From Cellulosimicrobium marinum (GTDB lineage Bacteria > Actinomycetota > Actinomycetes > Actinomycetales > Cellulomonadaceae), in assembly GCF_020551945.1 (NCBI RefSeq), contig NZ_JAJBZH010000004.1:124001-188000 (forward strand): DNA of 64,000 nt, in the 5' to 3' direction. Under the pieces are notes generated by a model, which was not told the origin of the DNA, searched no databases, and saw only the letters and a program-made list of their open reading frames with translations. The translations under genes were made by a program, and so were the position numbers. Within the stretch, counting starts at the first letter, position 1. Each line of letters begins with the position of its first letter. Positions 1-7,345 of this stretch are shown one piece after another.

Positions 1-626
1 AGGCCGTCAACGTCGCGGGCCTCCAGCCGCTCGACGATGTCGGCGTGCGACTCGGCCGAGTCCCGGCGCACCGCGTACTCGTCGCTCACGGTGAAGCTCG
101 CGACCCGCACCTCGACGATGAGGGTGGTCATCCAGCGCAGCAGCCACGGGTTGCCCGCCGCCGCGACGAGCGACCAGTGCAGCGAGAGGTCTGCGTCGCC
201 GATGCGGCGGGCGTCCTGCGAGCGCCCGGCCTCGACGAGGGCGTCGTACGCGTCGCGCACGACGGCGACCTCCGGGTCCGTGGCGCGGGCCACGGCCAGC
301 CGGGCGGCCGTCGTCTCGACCGTGGTGCGGGCGGCGTAGAGGGCGGGGATGCGGTCGCGGCCGATGGTCACGACGCTGAGACCGCGGCCGGGGGTGGACG
401 TGAAGAGCCCTTCCTGGACGAGCCGCTGGGCGGCCTCGCGGAACGGCCCGCGGCTCACGCCGAGCTGGCTCGCGATCTCGACCTCGCGGATCGGCGCACC
501 GACGCGCAGGGCGCCGGAGTACACGGCGTCGCGGAGCTCGCGGGCGATGAGGTCGACCGTCGAGGGGCGCGTCACCGGAGAGAGGAACGGTGCGGTGCCG
601 AGCGGCGCGCGGGAGGTCGGGCTCAT
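1..626 (-). CDS. GntR-family (FCD/FadR-type) transcriptional regulator, 3' end outside window
   Basis: About 208 residues are visible; the C-terminus lies beyond the left edge. The N-terminus is a winged helix (residues about 20-85) with the GntR pattern: 'ARELRDAVYSGALRVG', then 'SQLGVSRGPFREAAQRL'. It is followed by an all-helical FCD ligand-binding domain ('ARTTVETTAARLAVARA', 'DLSLHWSLVAAAGNPWL'). FCD domains usually bind small carboxylates, often with a metal. The ATG is preceded by AGGAG at good spacing. The gene is divergent from the ehuBCDA-like operon, so it probably controls it and itself through the palindromes in the shared intergenic region. The ligand is unknown; ectoine or a breakdown product is an inference from context. 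Confidence 0.88.
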   Translation of the reverse strand, partial: MSPTSRAPLGTAPFLSPVTRPSTVDLIARELRDAVYSGALRVGAPIREVEIASQLGVSRGPFREAAQRLVQEGLFTSTPGRGLSVVTIGRDRIPALYAARTTVETTAARLAVARATDPEVAVVRDAYDALVEAGRSQDARRIGDADLSLHWSLVAAAGNPWLLRWMTTLIVEVRVASFTVSDEYAVRRDSAESHADIVERLEARDVDG

Positions 627-869
627 CGGTACTCCTTCCGTGGGGTCGTGCGGCGTGCCGCGGCGGTCGGGTCGGGGTCCAGGTCACGATCCGGTATCAC
701 ATCATCCCCTGTCTTTCCCCTGTCTCGGGCGTTCCGGTGGTCGGTGCGCGGGTCCGGCCGCGCGGGTCGGGCGGCGGTGCGGTCGGGCGACGTCTGTGCT
801 GGTCACCGCGGCTTTTCGGCGAGCACGCCGCACCGGGTACGTCCGGGCAGGACGCCGCGCGCTCGTCTG

Positions 870-881
870 ATTGTAGACAAT
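870..881. promoter_or_regulatory. Candidate GntR operator (ATTGTAGACAAT)
   Basis: A perfect 12-bp inverted repeat, ATTGT-AG-ACAAT, lies between the divergent gntR and ehuB genes. FadR/FCD-type GntR operators commonly have the form TNGT-N-ACNA, which this fits. It sits 20 bp upstream of the proposed -35 box of the transporter operon. Confidence 0.5.
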
Positions 882-901
882 CCGACGATCAGACGATCGG
901 A

Positions 902-943
902 TTGTCGAACGCTCGACATGCCGCTAGCGTGGACGATCGTCCA
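902..943 (+). promoter_or_regulatory. Promoter of the ehuBCDA-like operon with a palindrome over the start site
   Basis: TTGTCG (902-907) and TAGCGT (925-930) are separated by exactly 17 bp, a sigma-70-type promoter. A perfect 14-bp palindrome, TGGACGATCGTCCA (930-943), starts at the last base of the -10 box and covers the expected start of transcription, a typical repressor position. The mRNA leader would be about 59 nt. Confidence 0.5.
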
Positions 944-995
944 ACCACCCCACGACCGTCCGCGACCGCTCGCGTCGACGGGCACGAAGGGAACC

Positions 996-1952
996 ATGAC
1001 TTCCACGCGAACCACCGCGTCCCGACGCCGCGCGCTCCTCGGAGGCGGCGCGGCAGTCCTCCTCGCCGCCACCACGGCCTGCAGCAGCGTCGACGACGGC
1101 GGCAGCGAGACGTCGGACGGCGAGGGCGGCGGCACGCTCGCCGAGCTCCAGGACTCCGGCAGCATCACCGTCGGCTTCGCCGGCGAGGAGCCCTACAGCT
1201 ACGAGGACGACGGCGGCGAGCTCACCGGCGCGGCCGTGGCGCTCAACGAGGCCGTCTACGCCGAGCTCGGCATCGACACCGTCGAGGGCACCCTCACGGA
1301 GTGGGGCTCGCTCATCCCGAACCTCAACGCGGGCCGCGTCGACTCCATCAGCGCCGGCATGTCGATCCTCCCGGAGCGCTGCGAGCAGGCCGCGTTCTCC
1401 GAGCCGGAGATCATGTACACCACGGCGTTCCTCGTGCCCGAGGGCAACCCGCAGAACCTCACCGACTGGCAGTCCGCCGTCGACGGCGGCGTCACGCTCG
1501 CCGTGATGTCCGGTGCCATCGAGGCCGGGTACGCCGAGCAGACCGACGTGTCGACGCTCGACGTCGGCAGCCCGCAGGACGGCCTCGACGCCGTCGTCGC
1601 CGGCCGCGCCGACGCGTTCGCGCTCACCGGCATCTCGCTGCGCGCGCTCGCCGAGAGCACCGACGCGGCCGTCGAGGCCACCGACGCGTTCGTCGCCGTG
1701 ATCGACGGCGTGCCGCAGATCGGCGCCGGGTCGACCGTCTTCCGCCAGGGCGACACCGACCTCGTCGAGGCGTACAACGAGAAGGCGCAGGAGATCATCT
1801 CCGACCCCGACCGCTACGCCGAGGTGCTCGGGCCGTTCGGCTTCACCGACGCCGAGCGCCCGCCGTCGGGCCTGACCACCGAGATGCTCTGCGAGGGCGA
1901 CCTCGAGGCCATCGCGGACGAGATCGGCCCGGAGCTGGGGCTGGACTCCTGA
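996..1952 (+). CDS. ehuB: Ectoine/hydroxyectoine ABC transporter substrate-binding lipoprotein EhuB
   Basis: A 318-residue extracellular binding protein (SBP family 3). The N-terminus is a Tat-like or Sec lipoprotein signal: twin arginines, a hydrophobic stretch, then the lipobox 'ATTAC' with Cys near residue 29. The mature part reads 'ITVGFAGEEPYSYEDDGGEL', then 'LTEWGSLIPNLNAGRVDSIS' and 'MSILPERCEQAAFSEP'. These match my recollection of EhuB (FGSLIPGLQAGRFD, ITPERCEQVAFSDP) far better than generic amino-acid binding proteins. A GAAGGGA ribosome site precedes the ATG. It is first in a four-gene operon with two permeases and an ATPase. It should capture ectoines as compatible solutes or nutrients; the substrate is inferred from family resemblance. 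Confidence 0.82.
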   Translation: MTSTRTTASRRRALLGGGAAVLLAATTACSSVDDGGSETSDGEGGGTLAELQDSGSITVGFAGEEPYSYEDDGGELTGAAVALNEAVYAELGIDTVEGTLTEWGSLIPNLNAGRVDSISAGMSILPERCEQAAFSEPEIMYTTAFLVPEGNPQNLTDWQSAVDGGVTLAVMSGAIEAGYAEQTDVSTLDVGSPQDGLDAVVAGRADAFALTGISLRALAESTDAAVEATDAFVAVIDGVPQIGAGSTVFRQGDTDLVEAYNEKAQEIISDPDRYAEVLGPFGFTDAERPPSGLTTEMLCEGDLEAIADEIGPELGLDS

Positions 1953-1956
1953 CCTG

Positions 1957-2703
1957 ATGTCCGACGACATCCAGACACTGGTCGACCGGCTGCCCCGCCT
2001 CGGGGACGCACTGCTGGTCACGCTGGAGCTGACGGTCGGCGGCGCGCTCCTCGCGATCGTCGTCGCCTTCCTCCTCGGGTTCGGCTCGCGCGCCCGCTCC
2101 TTGTGGGTGCGCGGGCCGTCCCGGGTCGTCGTGGAGTTCTTCCGCGGCACGTCCCTCGTGGTGCAGCTCTTCTGGATCTTCTACGTGCTGCCGGTGTTCG
2201 GGTACGAGATGGCGGCCCTCGCGGTCGGCATCGTCGCGCTCGGCCTCAACTACGGCGCCTACGGGTCCGAGGTGGTGCGCGGGTCCATCGAGTCCGTCCC
2301 GAAGGGCCAGTGGGAGGCCTGCACGGCGCTCAACATGAGCTGGGCGCACAAGGTGCGCCGCGTGATCTTCCCGCAGGCGTGGGCCCTCATGATCCCCATG
2401 CTCGCGAACCTGCTCATCCAGCTCCTCAAGGGGTCCGCGCTGGCGTACTACATCACGCTGCACGACCTCAACTACTGGACCGACCAGCTGCGCCGCGCCA
2501 CGAACGACATCTTCTTCAGCTACACCGTCGGCCTGCTCGGTTACTTCGCGATCGCCTACCTGCTGACGTGGGGCATGAACTACCTCGAGGAGCGTGCCAA
2601 GCGCCGGCTCGGCCGCGGCACGCGCCCCTCGATCCGTGAGGCGCTGCGCGTCAAGCCCGACGTCGGCCCCGAGGCCATCGCCGGGAAGGGGGTCGCCGCG
2701 TGA
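1957..2703 (+). CDS. ehuC: Ectoine/hydroxyectoine ABC transporter permease EhuC
   Basis: A 248-residue inner-membrane permease of the polar amino-acid type (HisMQ family). It has several hydrophobic helices and the ATPase-coupling loop (EAA-like) 'GQWEACTALNMSWAHKVRRV' followed by 'IFPQAWALMIPML'. The start lies 4 bp after the ehuB stop, so the genes are co-transcribed. The start overlaps nothing and the length is normal for the family. With EhuD it should form the heterodimeric channel that receives ligand from EhuB. The C-terminus is cytoplasmic and basic ('RAKRRLGRGTRPSIREALR'). The substrate assignment rests on the operon context. Confidence 0.82.
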   Translation: MSDDIQTLVDRLPRLGDALLVTLELTVGGALLAIVVAFLLGFGSRARSLWVRGPSRVVVEFFRGTSLVVQLFWIFYVLPVFGYEMAALAVGIVALGLNYGAYGSEVVRGSIESVPKGQWEACTALNMSWAHKVRRVIFPQAWALMIPMLANLLIQLLKGSALAYYITLHDLNYWTDQLRRATNDIFFSYTVGLLGYFAIAYLLTWGMNYLEERAKRRLGRGTRPSIREALRVKPDVGPEAIAGKGVAA

Positions 2704-3347
2704 ACGACGACACCATCTGGCGCTGGGACCGCGCCTGGGAGGTGCTGCCGCACCTCCTCGAAGGCCTGCGCATCACCGTTCTCGCGACCGTGGTCGGCAT
2801 GGTCATCGCCTCGATCCTCGGGCTGCTCATCGCCCTCGCGATGCGCACGCCGACCCGCTGGGTCCGGATCCCGCTGCGGCTCGTCACCGACTTCGTCCGG
2901 ATGACGCCGCTGCCCGTGCAGCTCGTGTTCATCTGGCTCCTGCTGCCGACCGTGCCGTCCCTCGTCATCGGCTGCACCGTCCTCGGCGTCCACTACGCGA
3001 CGTACATGTCCGAGGTGTACCGCGCCGGGATCGAGGCCGTGCCGCGCGGCCAGTGGGAGGCCGCCACCGCGCTCAACCTCCCGCGCTCGCGCACCTGGGT
3101 GGCCGTCGTGCTGCCCCAGGCGGTCCGCAACACCCTGCCGGGCCTCGGGAACTACGCGATCTCCATGTTCAAGGAGACGCCGTTCCTCTTCGTCATCTCG
3201 GTCGTGGAGATGTTCACCGAGGCGCAGAAGTTCGGCGCCAACACGTTCTCGTACATCGAGCCGCTGACGATGGTCGGGCTGCTCTTCCTCCTGGTGAGCT
3301 ACCCGACGTCGCTGCTGGTGCGACGGATGGAGACCCGCCTTGCCTGA
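2700..3347 (+). CDS. ehuD: Ectoine/hydroxyectoine ABC transporter permease EhuD
   Basis: A 215-residue permease, paralogous to the preceding gene. It starts at GTG in a GTGA overlap with the ehuC stop, the usual sign of translational coupling. The coupling loop 'GQWEAATALNLPRSRTWVAV' followed by 'LPQAVRNTLPGLGNYAISMF' is clear. 'DFVRMTPLPVQLVFIW' is the periplasmic-gate helix region common to this permease type. It is the second half of the transmembrane channel of the putative ectoine importer. Confidence 0.82.
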   Translation: MNDDTIWRWDRAWEVLPHLLEGLRITVLATVVGMVIASILGLLIALAMRTPTRWVRIPLRLVTDFVRMTPLPVQLVFIWLLLPTVPSLVIGCTVLGVHYATYMSEVYRAGIEAVPRGQWEAATALNLPRSRTWVAVVLPQAVRNTLPGLGNYAISMFKETPFLFVISVVEMFTEAQKFGANTFSYIEPLTMVGLLFLLVSYPTSLLVRRMETRLA

Positions 3348-3384
3348 GACGACCGCCGAGACCACCACCGCTGGGAGCACGACC

Positions 3385-4170
3385 ATGACCGACACCCCCG
3401 GGACCGTCCCCGCGATCGAGTTCCGCGACGTCGTCAAGAGGTTCGGCGACAACGTCGTGCTCGACGGTCTGAACTTCAGCGTCGCCCAGGGCGACCGCGT
3501 GACGCTCATCGGCCCGTCCGGCTCCGGCAAGACGACGATCCTGCGCCTCCTCATGACGTTGGAGGAGGCGAACGGCGGGCTCATCCTCATCGACGGCGAC
3601 CCGTACACGCACGAGTACCGCGGCGAGAAGTGGGTCGAGGTCCCCGAGAAGCGGCGGCGCGTGGTGCGCAACCGCGTGGGGATGGTGTTCCAGCAGTTCA
3701 ACCTGTTCCCCAACATGACCGTGCTGGAGAACATCATCGAGGCGCCCGTGCACGTCCTGCGCCAGTCGAAGGGCGAGGCGGTCGCTCGCGCCGAGCAGCT
3801 GCTGGAGCAGGTCGGGATGTCGGACAAGCGCGACTTCCGCACCAACCAGCTCTCCGGCGGCCAGCAGCAGCGCGTCGCCATCGCGCGCGCGCTCGCCATG
3901 GACCCCGAGATCCTGCTGCTCGACGAGGTCACCTCCGCGCTCGACCCCGAGATCGTCGCCGACGTCCTCGGCGTCCTGCGCGAGATCGCCGAGACCACGG
4001 ACATCACGATGCTCCTCGTCACGCACGAGATGCAGTTCGCGCGCGAGGTGTCCAACCGGGTGCTCATGTTCGACCACGGACGCATCGTCGAGGAGGCCGA
4101 CCCCGAGACGATGTTCACCGCGCCGAAGCACGAGCGCACGCAGGAGTTCCTCAAGGCCGTCCTCGGCTGA
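3385..4170 (+). CDS. ehuA: Ectoine/hydroxyectoine ABC transporter ATP-binding protein EhuA
   Basis: A 261-residue ABC ATPase with a full motif set: Walker A GPSGSGKT (about residues 43-50), Q-loop 'QQFNLFPNMT', signature 'LSGGQQQR', Walker B 'EILLLDEVTSALDPE' and H-loop 'THEM'. The preferred ATG has GGGAG seven bases upstream. An upstream in-frame TTG at 3340 would overlap ehuD by 8 bases and add 15 Thr-rich residues; it also has a GGAG before it and cannot be excluded. This is the last gene of the operon and a strong hairpin terminator follows. It powers import by EhuC/EhuD. Confidence 0.82.
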   Translation: MTDTPGTVPAIEFRDVVKRFGDNVVLDGLNFSVAQGDRVTLIGPSGSGKTTILRLLMTLEEANGGLILIDGDPYTHEYRGEKWVEVPEKRRRVVRNRVGMVFQQFNLFPNMTVLENIIEAPVHVLRQSKGEAVARAEQLLEQVGMSDKRDFRTNQLSGGQQQRVAIARALAMDPEILLLDEVTSALDPEIVADVLGVLREIAETTDITMLLVTHEMQFAREVSNRVLMFDHGRIVEEADPETMFTAPKHERTQEFLKAVLG

Positions 4171-4180
4171 GCGCACGCCC

Positions 4181-4215
4181 GTCGCCGCCCCGGCTCGTCG
4201 AGCCCGGGCGGCGAC
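4181..4215 (+). terminator. Rho-independent-type hairpin after ehuA
   Basis: GTCGCCGCCC (4181-4190) pairs with GGGCGGCGAC (4206-4215), and GGCTCG pairs with CGAGCC inside, with one C-C mismatch and a tiny loop. There is no U-tract, as is usual in high-GC actinobacteria. It ends the ehu operon before the tRNA promoter (TAGGCT, 4246-4251). Confidence 0.6.
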
Positions 4216-4277
4216 GCGGCTTCGCGCCCCACCCGCCCGGGCGGCTAGGCTGTGCTGCGGCCCTGACCCGGGGCCAC

Positions 4278-4350
4278 GCGCCTGTAGCTCAGGGGATAGA
4301 GCACCGCTCTCCTAAAGCGGGTGTCGGCAGTTCGAATCTGCCCAGGCGCA
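4278..4350 (+). tRNA. tRNA-Arg (anticodon CCT)
   Basis: A complete cloverleaf can be drawn. The acceptor GCGCCTG pairs with CAGGCGC and the discriminator is A. D stem GCTC/GAGC, anticodon stem CCGCT/AGCGG with loop CTCCTAA, T-loop TTCGAAT. Anticodon CCT reads the rare codon AGG. CCA is not encoded. The -10 box TAGGCT lies 26 bp upstream. Confidence 0.95.
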
Positions 4351-4425
4351 CCGACACGACGCTGACGGCGTCGGTGGTCGCGCGTACGGTGGGTGGCGTC
4401 ACGCCGAGCCGAGAGGACGCGCGCC

Positions 4426-4998
4426 ATGACCGACCCGCTCTGGGAACCCCCGCTCGCCGGGACCGACGTCGAGCACCTCGTCGGGACACTCGAACGGCTG
4501 CGGGCGACGTTCCGCTGGAAGGCCGACGGGCTCGACGTCGACCAGCTCCGCGCCCGAGCCGTCCCCACGTCGGAGCTCACCATCGGGGGGCTGCTCAAGC
4601 ACCTCGCGGTGTGCGAGGACGACGTCTTCTCCTGGCGGATGTCGGGCCGCGTCCCGGTCACCTGGGCGTCGGTCCCGGAGGACGACGTCGCGCGGTGGCA
4701 GTTCACCGTCGACCCGGACGAGACGGCCTCGCAGGTCTACGCCCTGTGGGACGCCGCCGTGGGTCGCTCGCGCGTGCGGCTCCGTGAGCTCCTGGCCGAC
4801 GGCGGCCTCGACCAGCCGGGGCACCTCGAGTTCCACGACGCCCGGCCCACCGTGCGGCGGCACCTGCACGACCTCGTCGAGGAGTACGGCCGGCACACGG
4901 GCCACATGGACCTCTTGCGCGAGGCGATCGACGGCCGGGTCGGGGAGGACCCGCCGCCCGACTGGCCGATGCTGCCGCCCGACCCGGCGTCCCCCTGA
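4426..4998 (+). CDS. DinB-superfamily protein (DUF664-like, possibly mycothiol-dependent)
   Basis: 190 residues. The pattern 'LVGTLERLRATFRWKADGLD', 'ELTIGGLLKHLAVCEDDVFS' and 'LHDLVEEYGRHTGHMDLLREAID' is that of the DinB/DUF664 four-helix bundle. The metal-binding histidines lie in the 'KHLAVCE' segment and in 'RHTGHMDLLRE'. Actinobacterial members are often mycothiol- or bacillithiol-dependent transferases or maleylpyruvate-isomerase-like enzymes; the true substrate is unknown. GAGAGGAC precedes the ATG by about 8 bases. It is a single gene between the tRNA and a convergent lipoprotein gene. Confidence 0.75.
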   Translation: MTDPLWEPPLAGTDVEHLVGTLERLRATFRWKADGLDVDQLRARAVPTSELTIGGLLKHLAVCEDDVFSWRMSGRVPVTWASVPEDDVARWQFTVDPDETASQVYALWDAAVGRSRVRLRELLADGGLDQPGHLEFHDARPTVRRHLHDLVEEYGRHTGHMDLLREAIDGRVGEDPPPDWPMLPPDPASP

Positions 4999-5034
4999 CG
5001 AACCCGCCCTGACGCGCCTGCTCTGACACCGCCC

Positions 5035-5427
5035 TCAGTCGAGGACGCGCACCGCCTCGACGTCGCACTGCACCGGGAAGGACTCGGCGCACACCTCGCC
5101 GACCCACACCTCGACCGCGTCGCCGGTCACGACGTCGGCCGGGTCGAGCGCCGCTCCGTCGCGGTCCACGAGGAGCGTGTCGCCCAGGTCGAGCGACATC
5201 CGCTCGTAGTAGGGGTCGGACGGCTCGACGAGCACGGCGCCCTCCCCGGACGACTCCGCGACCCCGGTCACCGTGGGCTCGCGGTCCGGGACGCCCGTGT
5301 CGCCACCCCCACAGGCGGAGAGGCCGGTCGCGACCAGCACGGTCAGCGTGACGGCCAGCGTCGAGGTCGGCGTCGAGGTGCCGGCCGTGGAGCGTCGTGC
5401 GGGGTGGTGAGGGCGTCGTCGGGTCAC
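5035..5427 (-). CDS. Small secreted lipoprotein, unknown function
   Basis: A 130-residue product from a GTG start. It has a basic N-terminus ('TRRRPHHPARRSTAGT'), a hydrophobic stretch and a lipobox ending 'GLSAC' with the Cys followed by three Gly. The mature part, about 90 residues, is acidic and contains 'YYERMSLDLGDTLLVDRDG' and two cysteines near the end ('VCAESFPVQCDVEAVRVLD') that may form a disulfide. I recognise no family. An upstream start would lengthen the N-terminus, but the lipobox position favours this GTG. It lies just downstream of the membrane protein gene on the same strand. Confidence 0.6.
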   Translation of the reverse strand: MTRRRPHHPARRSTAGTSTPTSTLAVTLTVLVATGLSACGGGDTGVPDREPTVTGVAESSGEGAVLVEPSDPYYERMSLDLGDTLLVDRDGAALDPADVVTGDAVEVWVGEVCAESFPVQCDVEAVRVLD

Positions 5428-5494
5428 GGGGTCAGCGTGACCGAGCGCGTCCGCTGCTGTCGACCGTCGTCGACCAGGGGCGGAGAGCGGGAGC

Positions 5495-6571
5495 CTAGGC
5501 CGCGAGCCCGACGCTCGCGGACGGCGTCGGCGTGGGCTCGACCTGCTCGGTGGACCCGGTGTCCTCGCCCGAGGCGTCGCCGCTCTCACCGGTCCCCGTG
5601 CCGGTCCCGGTGCCTCCACCCGTGCCTGCGGAGCCGGCGCCCTCCCCGGGCCCCGCGGTGCCCGACCCGTCGGACCCGGTGCCGGGAGTCGCCGGGTCGG
5701 TGGGCTCCGGCGTCGTCTCGGGCTCCTCGGTCGGCTCGTCCGTCGGGGTGCTCGTCGGGTCCTCGGTGGGCGCGGGGGCCGGGTCCTCGGTGGCGGGGTC
5801 GGTGGGCTCGTCGGCGGGGACGGGCTCCTCGGACGTCGTGCCCGACGGCTCGTCCTGGAGCGGGGTGACGGGCTCCTCGACGGTGGTGGTCCGGCTGATC
5901 GACGTCCCCGAGCCCTCCTGGCCGCGCACCGCGTCGGACAACGGCTTGCCGATCGCGAGCTCCACCACGAGCACCACACCCATGACGACCACGAACAGCA
6001 GCGCCGCCGACGCGGCGAGGACCTTGCCCTTGCCGTAGCGGTCGATGAGACGGAACCACGGTCCCGGGCGCGACGCGTCGTCCCCGGTGTCGGTGGTGGT
6101 CCGGGCCGTGGAGTCGGCCGTCGAGCCGGCCGTGGGGTCGGCGGCGGAGTCCGCGAGGTCCGTCGTCGTGCCGCGCGGGACGCGCACCGCCTCCAGGGTC
6201 TCCGCGCCGCGGGCGCGGGGGAGGGGCTGCGTCTCCTCGCCGCGCGGCACCGGCGTGATCTGCGTGGTCGTCGTCGTGCGCCCGCGCGGGGCGAGGTGGC
6301 TGACGACCGGCTTGAGCTGGGCGTGGGTGCGCTGGATCGAGCGCGTGTAGAAGTAGTTCGCGAGGACGGTGACGACGCTCGCCGCGCCCGCGCCGATGAT
6401 GGTGCCGGCGATGCCGAAGTACGACATGAGCACGGTGGTGCTCACGGCGGCGAGCGCGCTCGCGACGATCTGGGTGAGCGAGAGCTTCGGGGCCTCGGGT
6501 GCCGTCGAGTCGGGCTCGGGCGTCGCGTCGTCGGGCGCGCTCGGGGTGCGGCTGGCGGGGGTCTGGGTCAC
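5495..6571 (-). CDS. Two-helix membrane protein with a long Pro/Thr/Glu/Gly-rich C-terminal tail
   Basis: 358 residues, function unknown. Residues about 30-70 form a hydrophobic glycine-rich hairpin ('GIAGTIIGAGAASVVTVLAN'). A polar linker with repeated 'PRG' follows, then a second transmembrane helix ('VLAASAALLFVVVMGVVLVV') after the basic 'RLIDRYGKGK'. The last 120 residues are low-complexity: 'DEPTDPATEDPAPAPTEDPT', then Gly/Ser/Thr runs. Such tails are typical of cell-wall-spanning linkers and O-mannosylation substrates, and a PMT gene lies in this window. No enzymatic domain is visible. The upstream strand has a possible -10 TACCGT near 6674-6679. Confidence 0.6.
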   Translation of the reverse strand: MTQTPASRTPSAPDDATPEPDSTAPEAPKLSLTQIVASALAAVSTTVLMSYFGIAGTIIGAGAASVVTVLANYFYTRSIQRTHAQLKPVVSHLAPRGRTTTTTQITPVPRGEETQPLPRARGAETLEAVRVPRGTTTDLADSAADPTAGSTADSTARTTTDTGDDASRPGPWFRLIDRYGKGKVLAASAALLFVVVMGVVLVVELAIGKPLSDAVRGQEGSGTSISRTTTVEEPVTPLQDEPSGTTSEEPVPADEPTDPATEDPAPAPTEDPTSTPTDEPTEEPETTPEPTDPATPGTGSDGSGTAGPGEGAGSAGTGGGTGTGTGTGESGDASGEDTGSTEQVEPTPTPSASVGLAA

Positions 6572-7029
6572 GTGGCTGCTCGTCCGGGTCCTCGGGTGGT
6601 GGTGGCCGCCCGCTCGTCCCGCCGGCCGTGGCCGCGCGCGCCGCGGTCCGGCGTCGGGCGCGGGCGTCCCTCCACGGTAGCCCGGCCGTGTGCGCGCCGC
6701 TCAGGGCGCCGGTGAGCGCGACGTGACGGAACGAGGAGATCGTGTGAGGACGGTGTCTCGGGACTTCCGTCCCTGAACCTAGACGCGTGTCGTGGTTTAT
6801 CGTGGGAGGGCCGGGCGACCCGGCGAACCGTCCCCTCGACGGGTCGCCCGGCGACGACGGGCCGGGTCTCGGCCGACGTCGCACCCACCCCTCCACCGGC
6901 CGGTGACCCGGATTTTCCTGTGCTCGTCATGGACAGGTGTCCAAGAGCGATGACAGCGCGAGCGGGTGAATTCGCGCCCACGGCCGTCGCGAGTTGACGC
7001 ACCCTCCTGACAGCGTGCAGACTAGAGCC
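6572..7029. other. Intergenic region with a large inverted repeat and a candidate operator
   Basis: There is no convincing gene. A 13-bp perfect inverted repeat, GCCGGGCGACCCG (6810-6822) / CGGGTCGCCCGGC (6840-6852), has a 17-nt loop and starts right after a possible -10 box TATCGT (6798-6803). It could be the first hairpin of a short transcript. A second perfect palindrome, TGGACAGGTGTCCA (6930-6943), resembles a repressor site. ORFs through the region have no family resemblance. Confidence 0.4.
6994..7023 (+). promoter_or_regulatory. Promoter of candidate small RNA
   Basis: TTGACG (6994-6999) and CAGACT (7018-7023) are 18 bp apart. The predicted start, about base 7030, coincides with the foot of the first hairpin of the candidate RNA. 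TTGACG is one of the best -35 boxes in the window. Confidence 0.5.
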
Positions 7030-7130
7030 CGACGGCGCGCATCGCCTGCCCCCTGCGCGGTGCGCGCCGTCTTCTCGTCCCGGCTCGACGCCGGAAGGCT
7101 GGAGCCCCGGACCTCGGTCCGGGGCTCTTC
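7030..7130 (+). ncRNA. Candidate ~100-nt structured small RNA, family unknown
   Basis: There are three consecutive hairpins and no ORF. H1: GACGGCGCGCA (7031-7041) with TGCGCGCCGTC (7061-7071), an 11-bp perfect stem whose loop contains CTGCCCCCT. H2: CCGGC/GCCGG (7080-7094). H3: AGCCCCGGACC (7103-7113) with GGTCCGGGGCT (7116-7126), a terminator-like stem followed by CTTCGCATTT. A good promoter ends just before H1. The C-rich loop recalls actinobacterial 6C RNA, but the second C-rich loop is missing, so I do not assign that family. It lies in the 774-bp gap before the helicase-like gene. Confidence 0.5.
7103..7126 (+). terminator. Intrinsic terminator of the candidate small RNA
   Basis: An 11-bp perfect GC-rich stem with a 2-nt loop can be extended by a G-C pair and a G-U pair below. 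It is followed by a modest T-rich stretch (TTCGCATTT). Confidence 0.6.
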
Positions 7131-7345
7131 GCATTTGCGCGCCGAGGAGCCATTCCTGCGCGATTCTCACAGGAAACCTTCGGGTTTGCGCCCGCGCGCT
7201 CATGGACGGGCGTCTGGCGCAGTGGGCGACCGTCCCGGCGCGGTCCCCGGCGACCGGACCCAGGCCCGTCGCCGTCCGACCCGGAGCGCGCTCCTGCCCG
7301 GCGTGCCTCGTCCCCGGCGCCCGTCCGCGCGGTTAGCGTCGGAGG

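Noticed and set aside
7030-7130. 6C RNA
   Set aside because: Only one C-rich loop (five C in a row) is present; the family has two hairpins with at least six C each.
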